Below are positions 37,730 through 47,949 of a stretch of DNA of 61,140 bases, piece by piece. The stretch is from assembly GCA_028704555.1 (NCBI GenBank), contig JAQWFD010000012.1, forward strand, positions 28,069 to 89,208. The letters run 5' to 3'. Under the pieces are notes generated by a model that was given only the letters and a program-made list of their open reading frames with translations, had not been told where the DNA came from and did not search any database. The position numbers were made by a program, and so were the translations under genes. This DNA comes from Desulfobacterales bacterium (GTDB lineage: Bacteria > Desulfobacterota > Desulfobacteria > Desulfobacterales > JAQWFD01). Numbering within the stretch: position 1 is the first letter of the stretch; every line of letters starts with the position of its first letter.

Positions 37730-38688
37730 ATACGGTCTCCTGTTTCAGAAACATCATCGAGGCAATAGCGACGGGGCCGCTGGGGCAGGATTCCTTCGGT
37801 TCGGAAAATCATCATAAACACCATGACCGCACCGAAAATCAGCATCCTGGCGCTGGCAAATTCTCTGAAAATTTCAGGGAGTCCGATTACTATAAACGAT
37901 CCCAGAATGACGCCCGGGATGCTTCCGGAGCCTCCTAAAATGACAATCATGAAGAGTACGACCGATTCCCAGAAACTGAAAGATTCCGGCGCGATGATGG
38001 TCATTTTCGAGGCATAAATATTACCGGCCATTCCGGCCCAGAATGCGCCGATCACAAAGGCGGTGAGTTTATAGCGGGATATGTTGATTCCGCTGCCTTC
38101 AGCGGCGACTTCGTCTTCACGGATAAAGTTGAGGGCCCGGCCGAAGCGTGAATGTTCCAGGCGGTAAAACAAAAAGACAGTAATGGCGGCGAAGATCCAT
38201 ATCAGATAAAAAAACTCATTCGGGCGGCGTATCCGGAAGCCGAAAATTTCTGGACGGCTGATGCCGAAAATGCCGTTTGAACCACCGGTAATACCGAAAA
38301 TGTTGTTTACTAAAGCAATCCGGACAATTTCAACAAAGCCGATTGTAACAATGAGCAGGTAGTCTCCGCGAAGGTGAATAATCGGCCGGGCGACGATCAG
38401 CGCAAATATGCCGGCAGTGATACCACTCAGTGGCAGCAGCCACAATATGGGAATGTGATACACGGTATTGAGGATGGCCGTGGTATAGGCGCCTACCGCG
38501 TAAAAAGCGGCGTGGCCCATGTGAAAAAGGCCGGCATGTCCCAGAATCAGATTCAGACTCAGCGCCAGAATGGCGTACAGGCCCACATTGTTGAGCACAT
38601 CCATCCAGTAGGCGTTCAGATAAAGAGGGGATAATATAAAACCGGCTGAAATGATCCCGTAAATGATGCTGCGTTTGGTGATTTTCAT
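37726..38688 (-). CDS. livM: LivM-type ABC permease (second copy)
   Basis: A 320-residue permease with the LivM core: LGHAGLFHMGHAAFYAVGAY, RPIIHLRGDYLLIVTIGFVE and VILGGSGSIPGVILGS. It lacks the roughly 100-residue N-terminal extension seen in the first operon. It overlaps livH by 4 bases at its start and livG by 4 bases at its end. Confidence 0.93.
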   Translation of the reverse strand: MKITKRSIIYGIISAGFILSPLYLNAYWMDVLNNVGLYAILALSLNLILGHAGLFHMGHAAFYAVGAYTTAILNTVYHIPILWLLPLSGITAGIFALIVARPIIHLRGDYLLIVTIGFVEIVRIALVNNIFGITGGSNGIFGISRPEIFGFRIRRPNEFFYLIWIFAAITVFLFYRLEHSRFGRALNFIREDEVAAEGSGINISRYKLTAFVIGAFWAGMAGNIYASKMTIIAPESFSFWESVVLFMIVILGGSGSIPGVILGSFIVIGLPEIFREFASARMLIFGAVMVFMMIFRTEGILPQRPRRYCLDDVSETGDRI

Positions 38689-39590
38689 ATTTTTTCCGCT
38701 ACCCGTTCCCCCAGAATTCCTGTGGGGCGCACAATCAGAATCAGAATCAGTACCACAAAGGCGATGGCATCTTTCCAGGCGATGGAAATATAAGCGGCCC
38801 CCATTGCTTCAATCACTCCGAGCAGCAACCCGCCGACCATGGCGCCGGGGATATTGCCGATCCCGCCGAGTATGGCGGCAATAAAGGCTTTCATTCCATA
38901 CATCCAGCCCATGGTAAAGTTGATCTGGCCATAGTAAAGCCCGACCATTACACCCGCGACCCCGCCCAGGGCGGGGCCGATGAGGAACACAATGAGAATG
39001 ACCCGGTTTACATCGATGCCCATCAATTTGGCGGCTCCCTGATCGATGGCGGCTGCACGGATGGCCATGCCGATCCGGGTTTTGTGGATGTAGACATATA
39101 AGACCACCATCATGATGATCGAAGACAGAAGAATGATGATGCGGATCAACGGGATATCCAGACCGAACAGGTTCACGGCCATTTTCGGGAGGATATTGTG
39201 CGGATATACTCTGAAACGGGCGCCGTAGATAAGCATGATGGCATTTTGAAAAAATATCGAGGCGCCGAGCGCGGATACAACTGCCGACAGTCGGTGTGAG
39301 GTCCTCAATGGCCGGTAGGCGACCCGTTCAAGAATTGCGCCCACCAATGCCACCAGTCCCATGACCATGGCAGCCAGAAGAATGCAGCCCCAGAGCGGCC
39401 CCAGATGGTCGGTCAGGCCCATGGCCGTCAGCAGGGTTAATCCCAGGTAGGCGCCGATGGTAAATAAATCCCCGTGAGCAAAATTGATTAATTTTAATAC
39501 GCCGTAGACCATCGTGTATCCGAGAGCAATCAGGGCGTAAATGCCCCCTACGGCAAGACCATTTGTGAGTTGTTGGAAAAAAAGTTCCAT
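38685..39590 (-). CDS. livH: LivH-type ABC permease (second copy)
   Basis: A 301-residue permease with TNGLAVGGIYALIALGYTMV, INFAHGDLFTIGAYLG and ILGGIGNIPGAMVGGLLLG. A gap of about 240 bases with a strong hairpin separates it from the receptor gene, the same layout as in the first Liv operon. Confidence 0.93.
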   Translation of the reverse strand: MELFFQQLTNGLAVGGIYALIALGYTMVYGVLKLINFAHGDLFTIGAYLGLTLLTAMGLTDHLGPLWGCILLAAMVMGLVALVGAILERVAYRPLRTSHRLSAVVSALGASIFFQNAIMLIYGARFRVYPHNILPKMAVNLFGLDIPLIRIIILLSSIIMMVVLYVYIHKTRIGMAIRAAAIDQGAAKLMGIDVNRVILIVFLIGPALGGVAGVMVGLYYGQINFTMGWMYGMKAFIAAILGGIGNIPGAMVGGLLLGVIEAMGAAYISIAWKDAIAFVVLILILIVRPTGILGERVAEKI

Positions 39591-39741
39591 TAGGCGTAAC
39601 TTTTAAGTTTCCGTCGGCCGAAGGCTGTCTGTCGGCCGGCATGAATTTGTATTTGATGTAATCGGCAAAAGTATCAATATGTTTCAGACAGGTCAAGTCA
39701 TTCCCTGCATCAATGGTGATGGGGATGCCCTTGAAATATCT

Positions 39742-39784
39742 CAAAGGCGCTGTGCCGGATCGACATAACCGGGCAGCGCCTTTG
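39742..39784 (-). promoter_or_regulatory. Strong hairpin after the second Liv receptor gene
   Basis: CAAAGGCGCTG pairs with CAGCGCCTTTG (11 bp) and the stem continues with CCGG/CCGG after a small mismatch. It begins 45 bases after the receptor stop on the minus strand and has no T-run. Probably protects or attenuates the message, favouring the receptor. Confidence 0.6.
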
Positions 39785-39828
39785 TCTGGTATAAACCCTG
39801 GCTCAATCTAAAAGGCAGAAGGACCGAA

Positions 39829-40947
39829 TCAGGGTTGCAGAATAAAGTTTCCGGTGCCGTCAATTTTATACACGCGATAAACATCACCGACCCGGTCACC
39901 TTTTTCGTTGAAGGAAATTTTTCCGGTCAGACCCGGCAGGTCTTTGAGCTCCTTGTGAAGATATGCGGCAAGTTTGGATGCATCGGTCGATCCGGTTGCC
40001 CTTATGGCGCCGGCGATTGCCTTGAATCCGTCACCGGCCAGTACCGCCCAGATGGAGCCGGGCTCTTTGTCATAGCGTTTTTTGAAATTTGTCATAAAGG
40101 ATTTGGCTTCCGGTGTCGGTAAATCCTGAGGCACCGGCGGGCTCAGAAAATAATATCCTTCAGCGGCATCCGTGCCGGCAATTTTGACCAGATCCGGATT
40201 GTTGGTGGCATCGCCGCCAATGAATGTTACATTCCAGCCCATTTCCTTTTTCTGGCGCAGCAGCATCCCCACTTCACTGTAGTAACCGGTAAAGTAGACG
40301 CAGTCCGGATCAGCTGCCTTCATTTTGGTCAGAATCGCCGTGTAATCGTTTTCCTTGGGGGTCAGGGCATCGTAAAATACGATATTGGCCCCTGCTTTTT
40401 TTAAATGTGCCAGGGTTTCATCCGCAAGGCCCTTGGCATAGCTTGAATTGTCGTGAAGAATGGCAATACGTTTGAAATTCATGCTTTGGATGGTGTTGAA
40501 TCCCACATATCCCTGCTCATCATCCCTGGGGCATGTCCTGAAAAAATAGTTCAATCCTTTTTCCGTAAGCCGGACGCTGGTGGAGCCATTGGCGATCTGG
40601 ATGATCTCAGATTCATTATAAATGCCCTGAGTCGCTTCGGTAACGGCTGAACCGTAAGTTCCGATCACCGCTATAATTCCCTGAGTGGAAAGTCTCTGGG
40701 CGGCAAGAGAGGCGTTTCTGGCATCACCACCGTCATCCGCCGTGATAATCTCCAGCTTTTTCCCGATAAGTCCTCCGGCATCGTTGACTTCATCTGCCAG
40801 AAGGGTGACGATATCCTTCATGTCCTGGCCTTCACTGGCCCATGGGCCGGTCAACGGACACATCAATCCGATTTTGATGGTGCCGGCAGCCAGAGCGGTT
40901 CCGGCAATCAGACATAAAATTAACGATAGAAACAAGGTTTTTTTCAT
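39829..40947 (-). CDS. Branched-chain amino-acid-type ABC transporter receptor (second copy)
   Basis: A 372-residue periplasmic receptor. The signal peptide MKKTLFLSLILCLIAGTALA is followed by IKIGLMCPLTGPWASEGQDM, and VIGTYGSAVTEATQGIYNES is a typical ligand-site stretch. ATG at 40947 is chosen because GGAGG lies at the right distance and gives a clean signal peptide. First gene of the second Liv operon, with a good promoter upstream. Its ligand may differ from that of the first copy. Confidence 0.92.
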   Translation of the reverse strand: MKKTLFLSLILCLIAGTALAAGTIKIGLMCPLTGPWASEGQDMKDIVTLLADEVNDAGGLIGKKLEIITADDGGDARNASLAAQRLSTQGIIAVIGTYGSAVTEATQGIYNESEIIQIANGSTSVRLTEKGLNYFFRTCPRDDEQGYVGFNTIQSMNFKRIAILHDNSSYAKGLADETLAHLKKAGANIVFYDALTPKENDYTAILTKMKAADPDCVYFTGYYSEVGMLLRQKKEMGWNVTFIGGDATNNPDLVKIAGTDAAEGYYFLSPPVPQDLPTPEAKSFMTNFKKRYDKEPGSIWAVLAGDGFKAIAGAIRATGSTDASKLAAYLHKELKDLPGLTGKISFNEKGDRVGDVYRVYKIDGTGNFILQP

Positions 40948-41020
40948 GTAAACCTCCAAAAATGAATGGTTAAAAGCTTATTAATATCAATGGATAAATT
41001 TAAAAGTTAGAACCTTAAAG

Positions 41021-41049
41021 GTATTAACAAAGAATTACTTATGTGTCAA
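41021..41049 (-). promoter_or_regulatory. Sigma-70 promoter of the second Liv operon
   Basis: On the minus strand TTGACA and TAATAC are separated by exactly 17 bases, about 75 bases before the receptor start. This mirrors the promoter position of the first Liv operon. Confidence 0.7.
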
Positions 41050-41552
41050 CTTTCAGTTCAGCACAAAGGCCTGTGCGATTTATTTTTGCCGAGGCCCCGG
41101 GTCCGGGACAGGGGGTTTTTCCCCATGCTGAAATAATCAAAACCGGCTTCGGAAGTGATGCCGGGCGGTTGCTCGAGGGTGCGGGCGTTGAATGGTTGAT
41201 ATAAAAAATATTTTAGCATAAATTCTCATTTTCGGGTTCAAAACTTCCATCGATGCGCATCTTTTGGTATCCGGATTTCAGAATTCATGACATGATAATT
41301 ATAACACATTGATATAACAGTTCTATTTCCAATACATCAATCGTATCACAGGCAGGGGCTTTTAAAAAATACGTGGAAATCAGGTTTTCTGGAATTTAGG
41401 ATGTCTATGTGGTTGAATTTTGTGCGTATTTACAAAGTTCTGGTATCATGATAATGGTTTTTTCCGATGACGATGCTGCCGGGTAAGGGAAACGGCGGAC
41501 GTCGGACTGACACTGAATATCCGGACGTATCAAATCCAGCGGGAGAATAAAC
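41050..41552. other. Gap upstream of ETF-QO
   Basis: About 500 bases with AT-rich stretches around 41205-41350 and no gene. It must hold the ETF-QO promoter, but no convincing boxes were picked out. GGGAGA lies before the ETF-QO ATG. Confidence 0.35.
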
Positions 41553-43235
41553 ATGACATCACAACATGAACGAATTGATTTTGATGTGGTTTTTATCGGG
41601 GGAGGACCTGCCAGCCTTGCGGGGGCGATCCGTCTGATGCAACAGGCCCGGCAGAAGCATATCGATCTGCAAGTGGCGCTGATTGAAAAGGGCGCGGAAA
41701 TCGGATCGCATGCGATCAGCGGCGCGGTTTTGAATCCGGTCGCCCTGAAGGAGCTGATACCGGATTTTCTCGAAAAAGGCTGTCCGGTTGAGGCTGTCGT
41801 CCGAGACGATGAATTTTATTTTCTGGCGCGTCAAAAGGCGTACAAGCTACCGCTTGTACCCCGATATATGCATAATAACGGGTTTTTTATCGTCAGCCTG
41901 TCGAAATTTACCCGGTGGCTTGCCGGTATTGCGGAGGATCTCGGGGTGAATATCTTTCCGGGTTTTGCCGGTCAGAAGGTTCTGTATGCGGATGACGGGA
42001 AAACAATTGCCGGCGTTCGGACCGGTGATAAGGGGCTTGGAAAGGACGGTCAGCCCAGGGCCAATTTTGAACCCGGCATCGATTTGATGTCAAAGGTTAC
42101 GGTTTTCGGTGAGGGGGCAAAAGGCAGCCTGATGGGAGATGTCTGCAGCAAGTTGAACCTCTCGGAAGGAAAAATGCCCCAGGTGTATGAAACCGGCATC
42201 AAGGAAGTCATTGCGCTTGCCGCAGATAATTATTTTACCGCCCGCCCGGCCAATGTGATTCATATGATGGGATATCCTCTCGGGTTAAATACGCCGGGCG
42301 GCGGGTTTATCTATGAAATGAAGGATAACAAGGTCGCTCTCGGGTTTCTGGTCGGCCTGTCCTATGATGATCCGGCGCTGGATGTATATGATCAGTTTAT
42401 CGCGTTCAAACGGCATCCCTTTGTCGCGGACATTATCAAAAACGGCAGGGTCATTGAACAGGGCGCTCGAACCGTGTCCACCGGCGGCTATTACACAATT
42501 CCCGGGCTGGCGGCCGGCGGCGGGGTTTTTATCGGCGGTTGTGCGGCAATGCACAATACCCCCGGCCTTAAGGGCATTCATGTCTCCATGAAATCCGGAA
42601 TGCTGGCGGCCGATGCCATTCTCAACGCCGTTGAAAAGAATGATTTTTCTCAGGACAGCCTGTGGGCATACCAGGATCTGTTTGAAACCAGCTGGGCAAA
42701 GGAAGAAATATACGAAGGCAGAAATTTTGCTCAGGCACTGGCGAAAAAAGCACCCGCCAAATTGATTCACCTGGGGCTTCAGTACCTGACCCGGGGACGG
42801 GGGTTTCAGGACCCGATGCCCCTTGAAGAAGACTTTAAAACACTCAGGCCCTTTAAAACCGGAGAAGCCGGAAAAACTCCTCTTGCAGGAGGCAAATCCG
42901 GGGCGGCCGTTGACGGGGTTCTGTATCCGGATAAACTGGGCGGCGTGTACCTGTCCCGGACCATGCATCGGGAAGACCAGCCCTGTCATCTGGTTGTACA
43001 TGATGCGGATTTGTGTGTGACCCGGTGTTATGAAACCTACCGGAGTCCCTGCACGCGATTTTGTCCCGGCAGCGTGTATGAAATAGAGATCGATGAAGCA
43101 ACTTCAAAGCGGCGGCTGAAACTGAATCCGTCCAACTGTCTGCACTGCAAGACCTGCGAAATAAAAGATCCGTTCAGAAATATCACGTGGACCTGCCCGG
43201 AGGGGGGCGAAGGGCCGGGCTATTCGGTCGTTTGA
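41553..43235 (+). CDS. Electron-transfer flavoprotein:quinone oxidoreductase
   Basis: A 560-residue ETF-QO that passes electrons from ETF to the membrane quinone (menaquinone in such anaerobes). The N-terminal FAD motif is VVFIGGGPASLAGAIRL, then GSHAISGAVLNP. The C-terminal 4Fe-4S ferredoxin domain has NPSNCLHCKTCEIKDP and ITWTCPEGGEGPGYS, the normal ending of the family. It is a single gene with no etfAB beside it. It serves fatty-acid or amino-acid oxidation, which suits the two Liv transporters nearby. Confidence 0.93.
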   Translation: MTSQHERIDFDVVFIGGGPASLAGAIRLMQQARQKHIDLQVALIEKGAEIGSHAISGAVLNPVALKELIPDFLEKGCPVEAVVRDDEFYFLARQKAYKLPLVPRYMHNNGFFIVSLSKFTRWLAGIAEDLGVNIFPGFAGQKVLYADDGKTIAGVRTGDKGLGKDGQPRANFEPGIDLMSKVTVFGEGAKGSLMGDVCSKLNLSEGKMPQVYETGIKEVIALAADNYFTARPANVIHMMGYPLGLNTPGGGFIYEMKDNKVALGFLVGLSYDDPALDVYDQFIAFKRHPFVADIIKNGRVIEQGARTVSTGGYYTIPGLAAGGGVFIGGCAAMHNTPGLKGIHVSMKSGMLAADAILNAVEKNDFSQDSLWAYQDLFETSWAKEEIYEGRNFAQALAKKAPAKLIHLGLQYLTRGRGFQDPMPLEEDFKTLRPFKTGEAGKTPLAGGKSGAAVDGVLYPDKLGGVYLSRTMHREDQPCHLVVHDADLCVTRCYETYRSPCTRFCPGSVYEIEIDEATSKRRLKLNPSNCLHCKTCEIKDPFRNITWTCPEGGEGPGYSVV

Positions 43236-43266
43236 CTTGGCGACCTTGCGCACTCGTAGCTTGATA

Positions 43267-43582
43267 GTAGAGGAATTTTCATTTTTTGATTGAGGCTTTG
43301 ATCATAACTTCAGTCACGTTGTCGCGTGCTCCGTCGCGCCCATTGCCGGCTTCTCCAACACGATCCGGGGGATGCCGGAACTATGGCCGAAGTTATGATC
43401 GAGCCCTTTGAATTATTTAATCAATAGGTTACATGCTGAGTGGTGCTGCGCTTGAGTGGGAAGATTTTTGTTTCTTTGAAGATGTCATAAGTTAAAAGAC
43501 TTTCGTTTCTTGTCTTTTGCCTCAAACGAAGTGCTCCTCAAGCGATAGCGCTCCTCAGTCCGCCCGCAAGGGCGCTATTTTT
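43267..43582 (+). repeat. Repeat family 2, copy 4, split by a family 1 element
   Basis: The 5' part (ATAGTAGAGGAATTTTCATT, TTTTTGATTG) is separated from the rest (ATTTAATCAATAGGTTACAT, then TTTTGCCTCAAACGAAGTGC and AGCGATAGCGCTCC) by a family 1 element. Removing the insertion restores the order seen in copies 1 and 3. The final CCGCCCGCAAGGGCGC can form a hairpin and ends just before the UbiB stop. Confidence 0.7.
43294..43406. repeat. TIR element family 1, copy C (nested, internally deleted)
   Basis: About 113 bases. The left end GGCTTTGATCATAACTTCAG and the right end, read inward as GGGCTCGATCATAACTTCGG, match copy B's ends. The middle lacks the GCCATGTCGTAC section. It lies inside a family 2 repeat, which shows that it inserted, or at least is mobile. 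Confidence 0.7.
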
Positions 43583-43586
43583 AATC

Positions 43587-45284
43587 CTATAGCCTGCCTT
43601 TTTTCAGTATGGCGATCAGCAGCCATATGCCCATGATGCCGGCGGCTACAAAAACAATGATTCCGATCATGGAGATTCCGAACATCATGGGGGGGATTTC
43701 AGAAATGATGATGAGCGCCGAGCCGATGATCAATGCCGCGATTACGATGGAAAACGATATCCGGTTGCTGATCCGGTCATAGGTTCCCATCATGGTGTCA
43801 AGGCCCTGGTTTTCAAATTTTACGCAAAGATCTTTGCTGCGTATCAGACGGCCTATTTCCAGCATGTCTTTAGGAAACTGCTGCGTGAATTGCAGCAGGT
43901 CCGATGATATGGACACGATGTCCTCGGCGAGTCGCTGCGGGTGAAGTTTTGCGAGTTTGATCTGTTTCAGGAAAGGGGCCGCCTGGGAGATTATGTCAAA
44001 TTCCGGGTCCAGCATGGTTCCCACCCCTTCCATAGCACTGAAGGATTTGATCATGAGGAAAATATCGGCCGGAATTCTGAGCCGGTGACGGGACACCAGC
44101 TCGAACATCTGCTGAATCAGTTTGCCGATCCGGATGTCCTTCAAGGGCTTGAAAAGATGAGTGCCCATAATGTCGGCAACCCCTTTTTCCAGATCCCGGA
44201 TATCCGGCTCTTCGACCCACGTGGTCAGCTTCAGGAGAATCTGGGTGGCCTTGACCTCGTCCCGGTGAACAATGCTGTCGATCAGATCGACAAACAGCTC
44301 ACGTGTTTTTCGATCGATATATCCCATCATGCCAAAATCCAGCAGACAGATCACATTGTCGGGCAGGACAAAAATATTTCCGGGATGGGGATCGGCATGA
44401 AAAAATCCATGGTCAAAGACCTGCTTTAAAAACAGATGGGCGCCGCGGGCGGTAATAATCTTCCGGTCCAGACCTTTTTGCGTCAGCTCGTGGACCTCGG
44501 AGACCTTGATTCCGGACACATATTCCATCGTCAGGACCCGGGGGGCGGTGGTATCCTTGAAAACCTTGGGGACGTAAATTGTCACATCATCTAAAAAATT
44601 ACCGGCAAAACGCTCCATATTGGCCGCTTCGTTGGTGTAATCGATTTCTTTTTCAAGGGTTCTGGCAAATTCTTCAACGATTTTCACCGGCCGGTAAAGG
44701 TCCATCCCCTCGATGTGACGCTCCATCAGGGTCGCCAGGTGAAGCATGATTTCCAGATCGACCTCGATCAGTTTTCGGATACCGGGCCGCTGAACTTTTA
44801 CGGCCACCGGTTCTCCGTCCTTGAGACGTGCCCGGTGGACCTGTCCGATGGATGCCGATGCGATGGCCTTTTCATCGAAAGCATCGAAGATCTGATCGAT
44901 GGGTAACTTTAACTCGGATTCGATAATGGATTTGATATAGCTGAAATCGATCGAAGGGACTTGATCCTGAAGTTTGGAAAATTCGGTGATGTATTCGCCG
45001 GGTACCAGATCGGTTCGGGTGGAAACGGCCTGCCCCAGTTTGATATAGGTGGGGCCCAATTCTTCAAAAGCCATGCGGAGCCGTTGCGCCCGGCTGAGTC
45101 TTTCCACTTTTTCGCGGCTGCGGGTCGACAGCATCCGCAGACCTGTTTCCAGATACTGGTCGATCTTAAGCAGTTCCAGCAGATCGCCGAACCCGTATTT
45201 GATAAATACGGTCAGGATCTGCCGGTAACGGTTCAGGTGACGGTAGGTCCGTCCGATAACGCCGATTTTTCGAATGTTCACCAT
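43587..45284 (-). CDS. UbiB/ABC1 (ADCK)-family atypical kinase
   Basis: A 565-residue membrane-associated kinase-like protein. The family KxGQ motif is in YIKLGQAVSTR near residue 82, the nucleotide lysine in VAVKVQRPG, and the catalytic loop in HADPHPGNIF followed by LLDFGMMG. Two hydrophobic segments form the C-terminus (FSIVIAALIIGSALIII and the next stretch). UbiB proteins support quinone synthesis or lipid handling. The phasin-like gene lies 17 bases upstream in the same operon, a frequent pairing. Confidence 0.9.
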   Translation of the reverse strand: MVNIRKIGVIGRTYRHLNRYRQILTVFIKYGFGDLLELLKIDQYLETGLRMLSTRSREKVERLSRAQRLRMAFEELGPTYIKLGQAVSTRTDLVPGEYITEFSKLQDQVPSIDFSYIKSIIESELKLPIDQIFDAFDEKAIASASIGQVHRARLKDGEPVAVKVQRPGIRKLIEVDLEIMLHLATLMERHIEGMDLYRPVKIVEEFARTLEKEIDYTNEAANMERFAGNFLDDVTIYVPKVFKDTTAPRVLTMEYVSGIKVSEVHELTQKGLDRKIITARGAHLFLKQVFDHGFFHADPHPGNIFVLPDNVICLLDFGMMGYIDRKTRELFVDLIDSIVHRDEVKATQILLKLTTWVEEPDIRDLEKGVADIMGTHLFKPLKDIRIGKLIQQMFELVSRHRLRIPADIFLMIKSFSAMEGVGTMLDPEFDIISQAAPFLKQIKLAKLHPQRLAEDIVSISSDLLQFTQQFPKDMLEIGRLIRSKDLCVKFENQGLDTMMGTYDRISNRISFSIVIAALIIGSALIIISEIPPMMFGISMIGIIVFVAAGIMGIWLLIAILKKGRL

Positions 45285-45301
45285 CGGAGAGCTGCTGACA
45301 T

Positions 45302-45616
45302 TTATTCGGGTTTTTTGTTATTCTTATGGATGGCTTTTTTAAGTTCGCTGATTTCGGTTTTTAATTCGTTCAGCTCATCCATCGTTACGATATCGGCTTT
45401 TTTCAAAAAATCTTTCACCGTGGTTTCTACGCGTCCTTCAAACTTGCTGGTGGCCTCATCATATTTTTTCATCAGGTCATTCAAAAATTCCCTGCCATCT
45501 TTTTCGGACAGCTTGCCTTTTTGAATCAGGTCCTTTGCAAGTTCCTCCACCTCGTCCTTTGTTTTAAGCACCATACCAATGCCGGTGAGCAAGCTTTTTT
45601 TGATAAGATCAAACAT
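45302..45616 (-). CDS. Phasin-family small helical protein
   Basis: A 104-residue, highly charged helical protein with the phasin-like start FDLIKKSLLTGIGMVLKTKDE and the heptad-rich end TMDELNELKTEISELKKAI, probably a coiled coil. Proteins of this type either coat polyhydroxyalkanoate granules or act as partners of UbiB; the direct coupling to the ubiB gene favours the second. AGGAGG lies before the ATG. Confidence 0.75.
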   Translation of the reverse strand: MFDLIKKSLLTGIGMVLKTKDEVEELAKDLIQKGKLSEKDGREFLNDLMKKYDEATSKFEGRVETTVKDFLKKADIVTMDELNELKTEISELKKAIHKNNKKPE

Positions 45617-46261
45617 GGATGACCTCCTTATGGATAGATGATCAGAAAAAGTGATTATAGACCCGGATGGATTCAGACAAAGGCGCTGAAATGTCCGGAG
45701 TGGGTTTAACGGGTTGTAATAAACCTAGCATATGAGTCATATGATTGCAAGGAAATAGAGGGTCTCAGATCGCTACGTGAATATGCCGGTGCCCGAAGGA
45801 AAATTCATCACAGATGACACAGCGGATGGGGATGGATTGATTTGCGCGGGGGCTTTGTCTGCCTTCGGAGACGGCCATGACGGAAGCGGATCTGGAACGG
45901 GTGGTTACGGTGATCCTAAAATGCCAAAGATTGATAGCCGCAAAAGGTCACAAGAATCGCAAAGAGAGGTAGCTTTTTTGTGTATTTTGTGACTCTTGGC
46001 GGCCGGAAAAAACAGGGAAAAGAACAGGTCTCACGCAAAGCCAATTAAAACTTGACTGGAATAAACTAGACGCAAAAAAAGAATTTTTACCGCCCGCTTC
46101 GCTTGAGGCGCAGGGAGCGCAGAGGGGAGGGGGATTTTATATTTCGTGAGGTTCAAAAAAGGAAAATTTACTACAGCGTACAGAGGATGGGAAGGCCAAC
46201 GGATAAAACGCTATTCGTTACGCCAGACACTATGGAGTTACACGAAATTGATGGCAACAGA
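45617..46261. other. Gene-free stretch before the CRISPR locus
   Basis: No supported gene. ACCGCCCGCTTCGCTTGAGG at about 46089 resembles CACCGCCCGCTTTGCTCAAG at 60542, a short dispersed motif. A fragment starting MTEADLERVVTVI near 45877 may be a remnant but is too short to name. Confidence 0.4.
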
Positions 46262-46346
46262 AACCCCGATCAGGGGTTGAGTCGTATAGCCGGTGGTTTT
46301 TAACCACCGGTTGAATGAATCACACGGCCATGAGTCCTGAAAGGAC
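46262..46346. repeat. Three consecutive perfect hairpins beside the array
   Basis: AACCCC/GGGGTT (46262-46278), CCGGTGGTT/AACCACCGG with a TTT loop (46290-46310) and GTCCT/AGGAC with a GAA loop (46334-46346). All stems are perfect. The arrangement resembles palindromic repeats spread by IS200/RAYT-type transposases, and an intact RAYT gene lies 10 kb away. It lies about 110 bases beyond the leader-distal end of the array. Confidence 0.6.
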
Positions 46347-46453
46347 GACGTTAAGAAATACGTTACAATCATGGGAAGCGAGTTAAACCATCGGGTGCAC
46401 GCTGCGGTAAAATAGCATAATTTATATAGCCCCATTTTCCCCGGGATTTCCAG

Positions 46454-46604
46454 CGGTTCATCCCCACGTGTGTGGGGAACGGGCAGCAAAAGATGGAACA
46501 ATCCTACACGGCGGAGGTTCATCCCCACGTGTGTGGGGAACGGCATGACAGCGTTGGCGTTATCCAGGGCCCGATCGGTTCATCCCCACGTGTGTGGGGA
46601 ACGG
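46454..46604 (-). CRISPR. Type I-E CRISPR array, 3 repeats, 2 spacers
   Basis: Three near-identical repeats start at plus positions 46454, 46515 and 46576 with a 61-base period. On the transcribed minus strand the repeat contains GTTCCCCACACACGTGGGGA followed by TGAACC, the usual type I-E palindromic form. Taking a 29-base repeat leaves two 32-base spacers, exactly the I-E size. The last base of the middle repeat differs. The leader-proximal repeat is the one next to cas2. The array is unusually short for a complete cas operon. Confidence 0.95.
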
Positions 46605-46677
46605 ACTTCTTCTAACTCAATGAAATATCATTCAATTTTCAAAGAGCAAAAATCTACCGGAATTTTCAAACAAAATT
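46605..46677 (-). promoter_or_regulatory. CRISPR leader
   Basis: 73 AT-rich bases between the first repeat and the cas2 stop, the normal leader position for I-E. On the transcribed strand it includes TTTTTGCTCTTTGAAAATTG shortly before the repeat. It should hold the array promoter and the integration-host-factor site; no exact consensus was verified. Confidence 0.6.
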
Positions 46678-47902
<1,225 letters not shown>

Positions 47903-47949
47903 AACCAGCCCTCCAGATCTGCATCTTGATCACTTTGTGCGCCAACACG

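Noticed and set aside
45777..45992. 71-codon frame before the CRISPR locus
   Set aside because: Low-complexity Gly/Asp/Ser sequence and no recognisable domain; an alternative frame there is only a short fragment.
46030..46043. ACGCAAAGCC, as in c-di-GMP riboswitches
   Set aside because: The rest of the riboswitch core (GCAAACC and the paired stems) is absent, and no gene follows.
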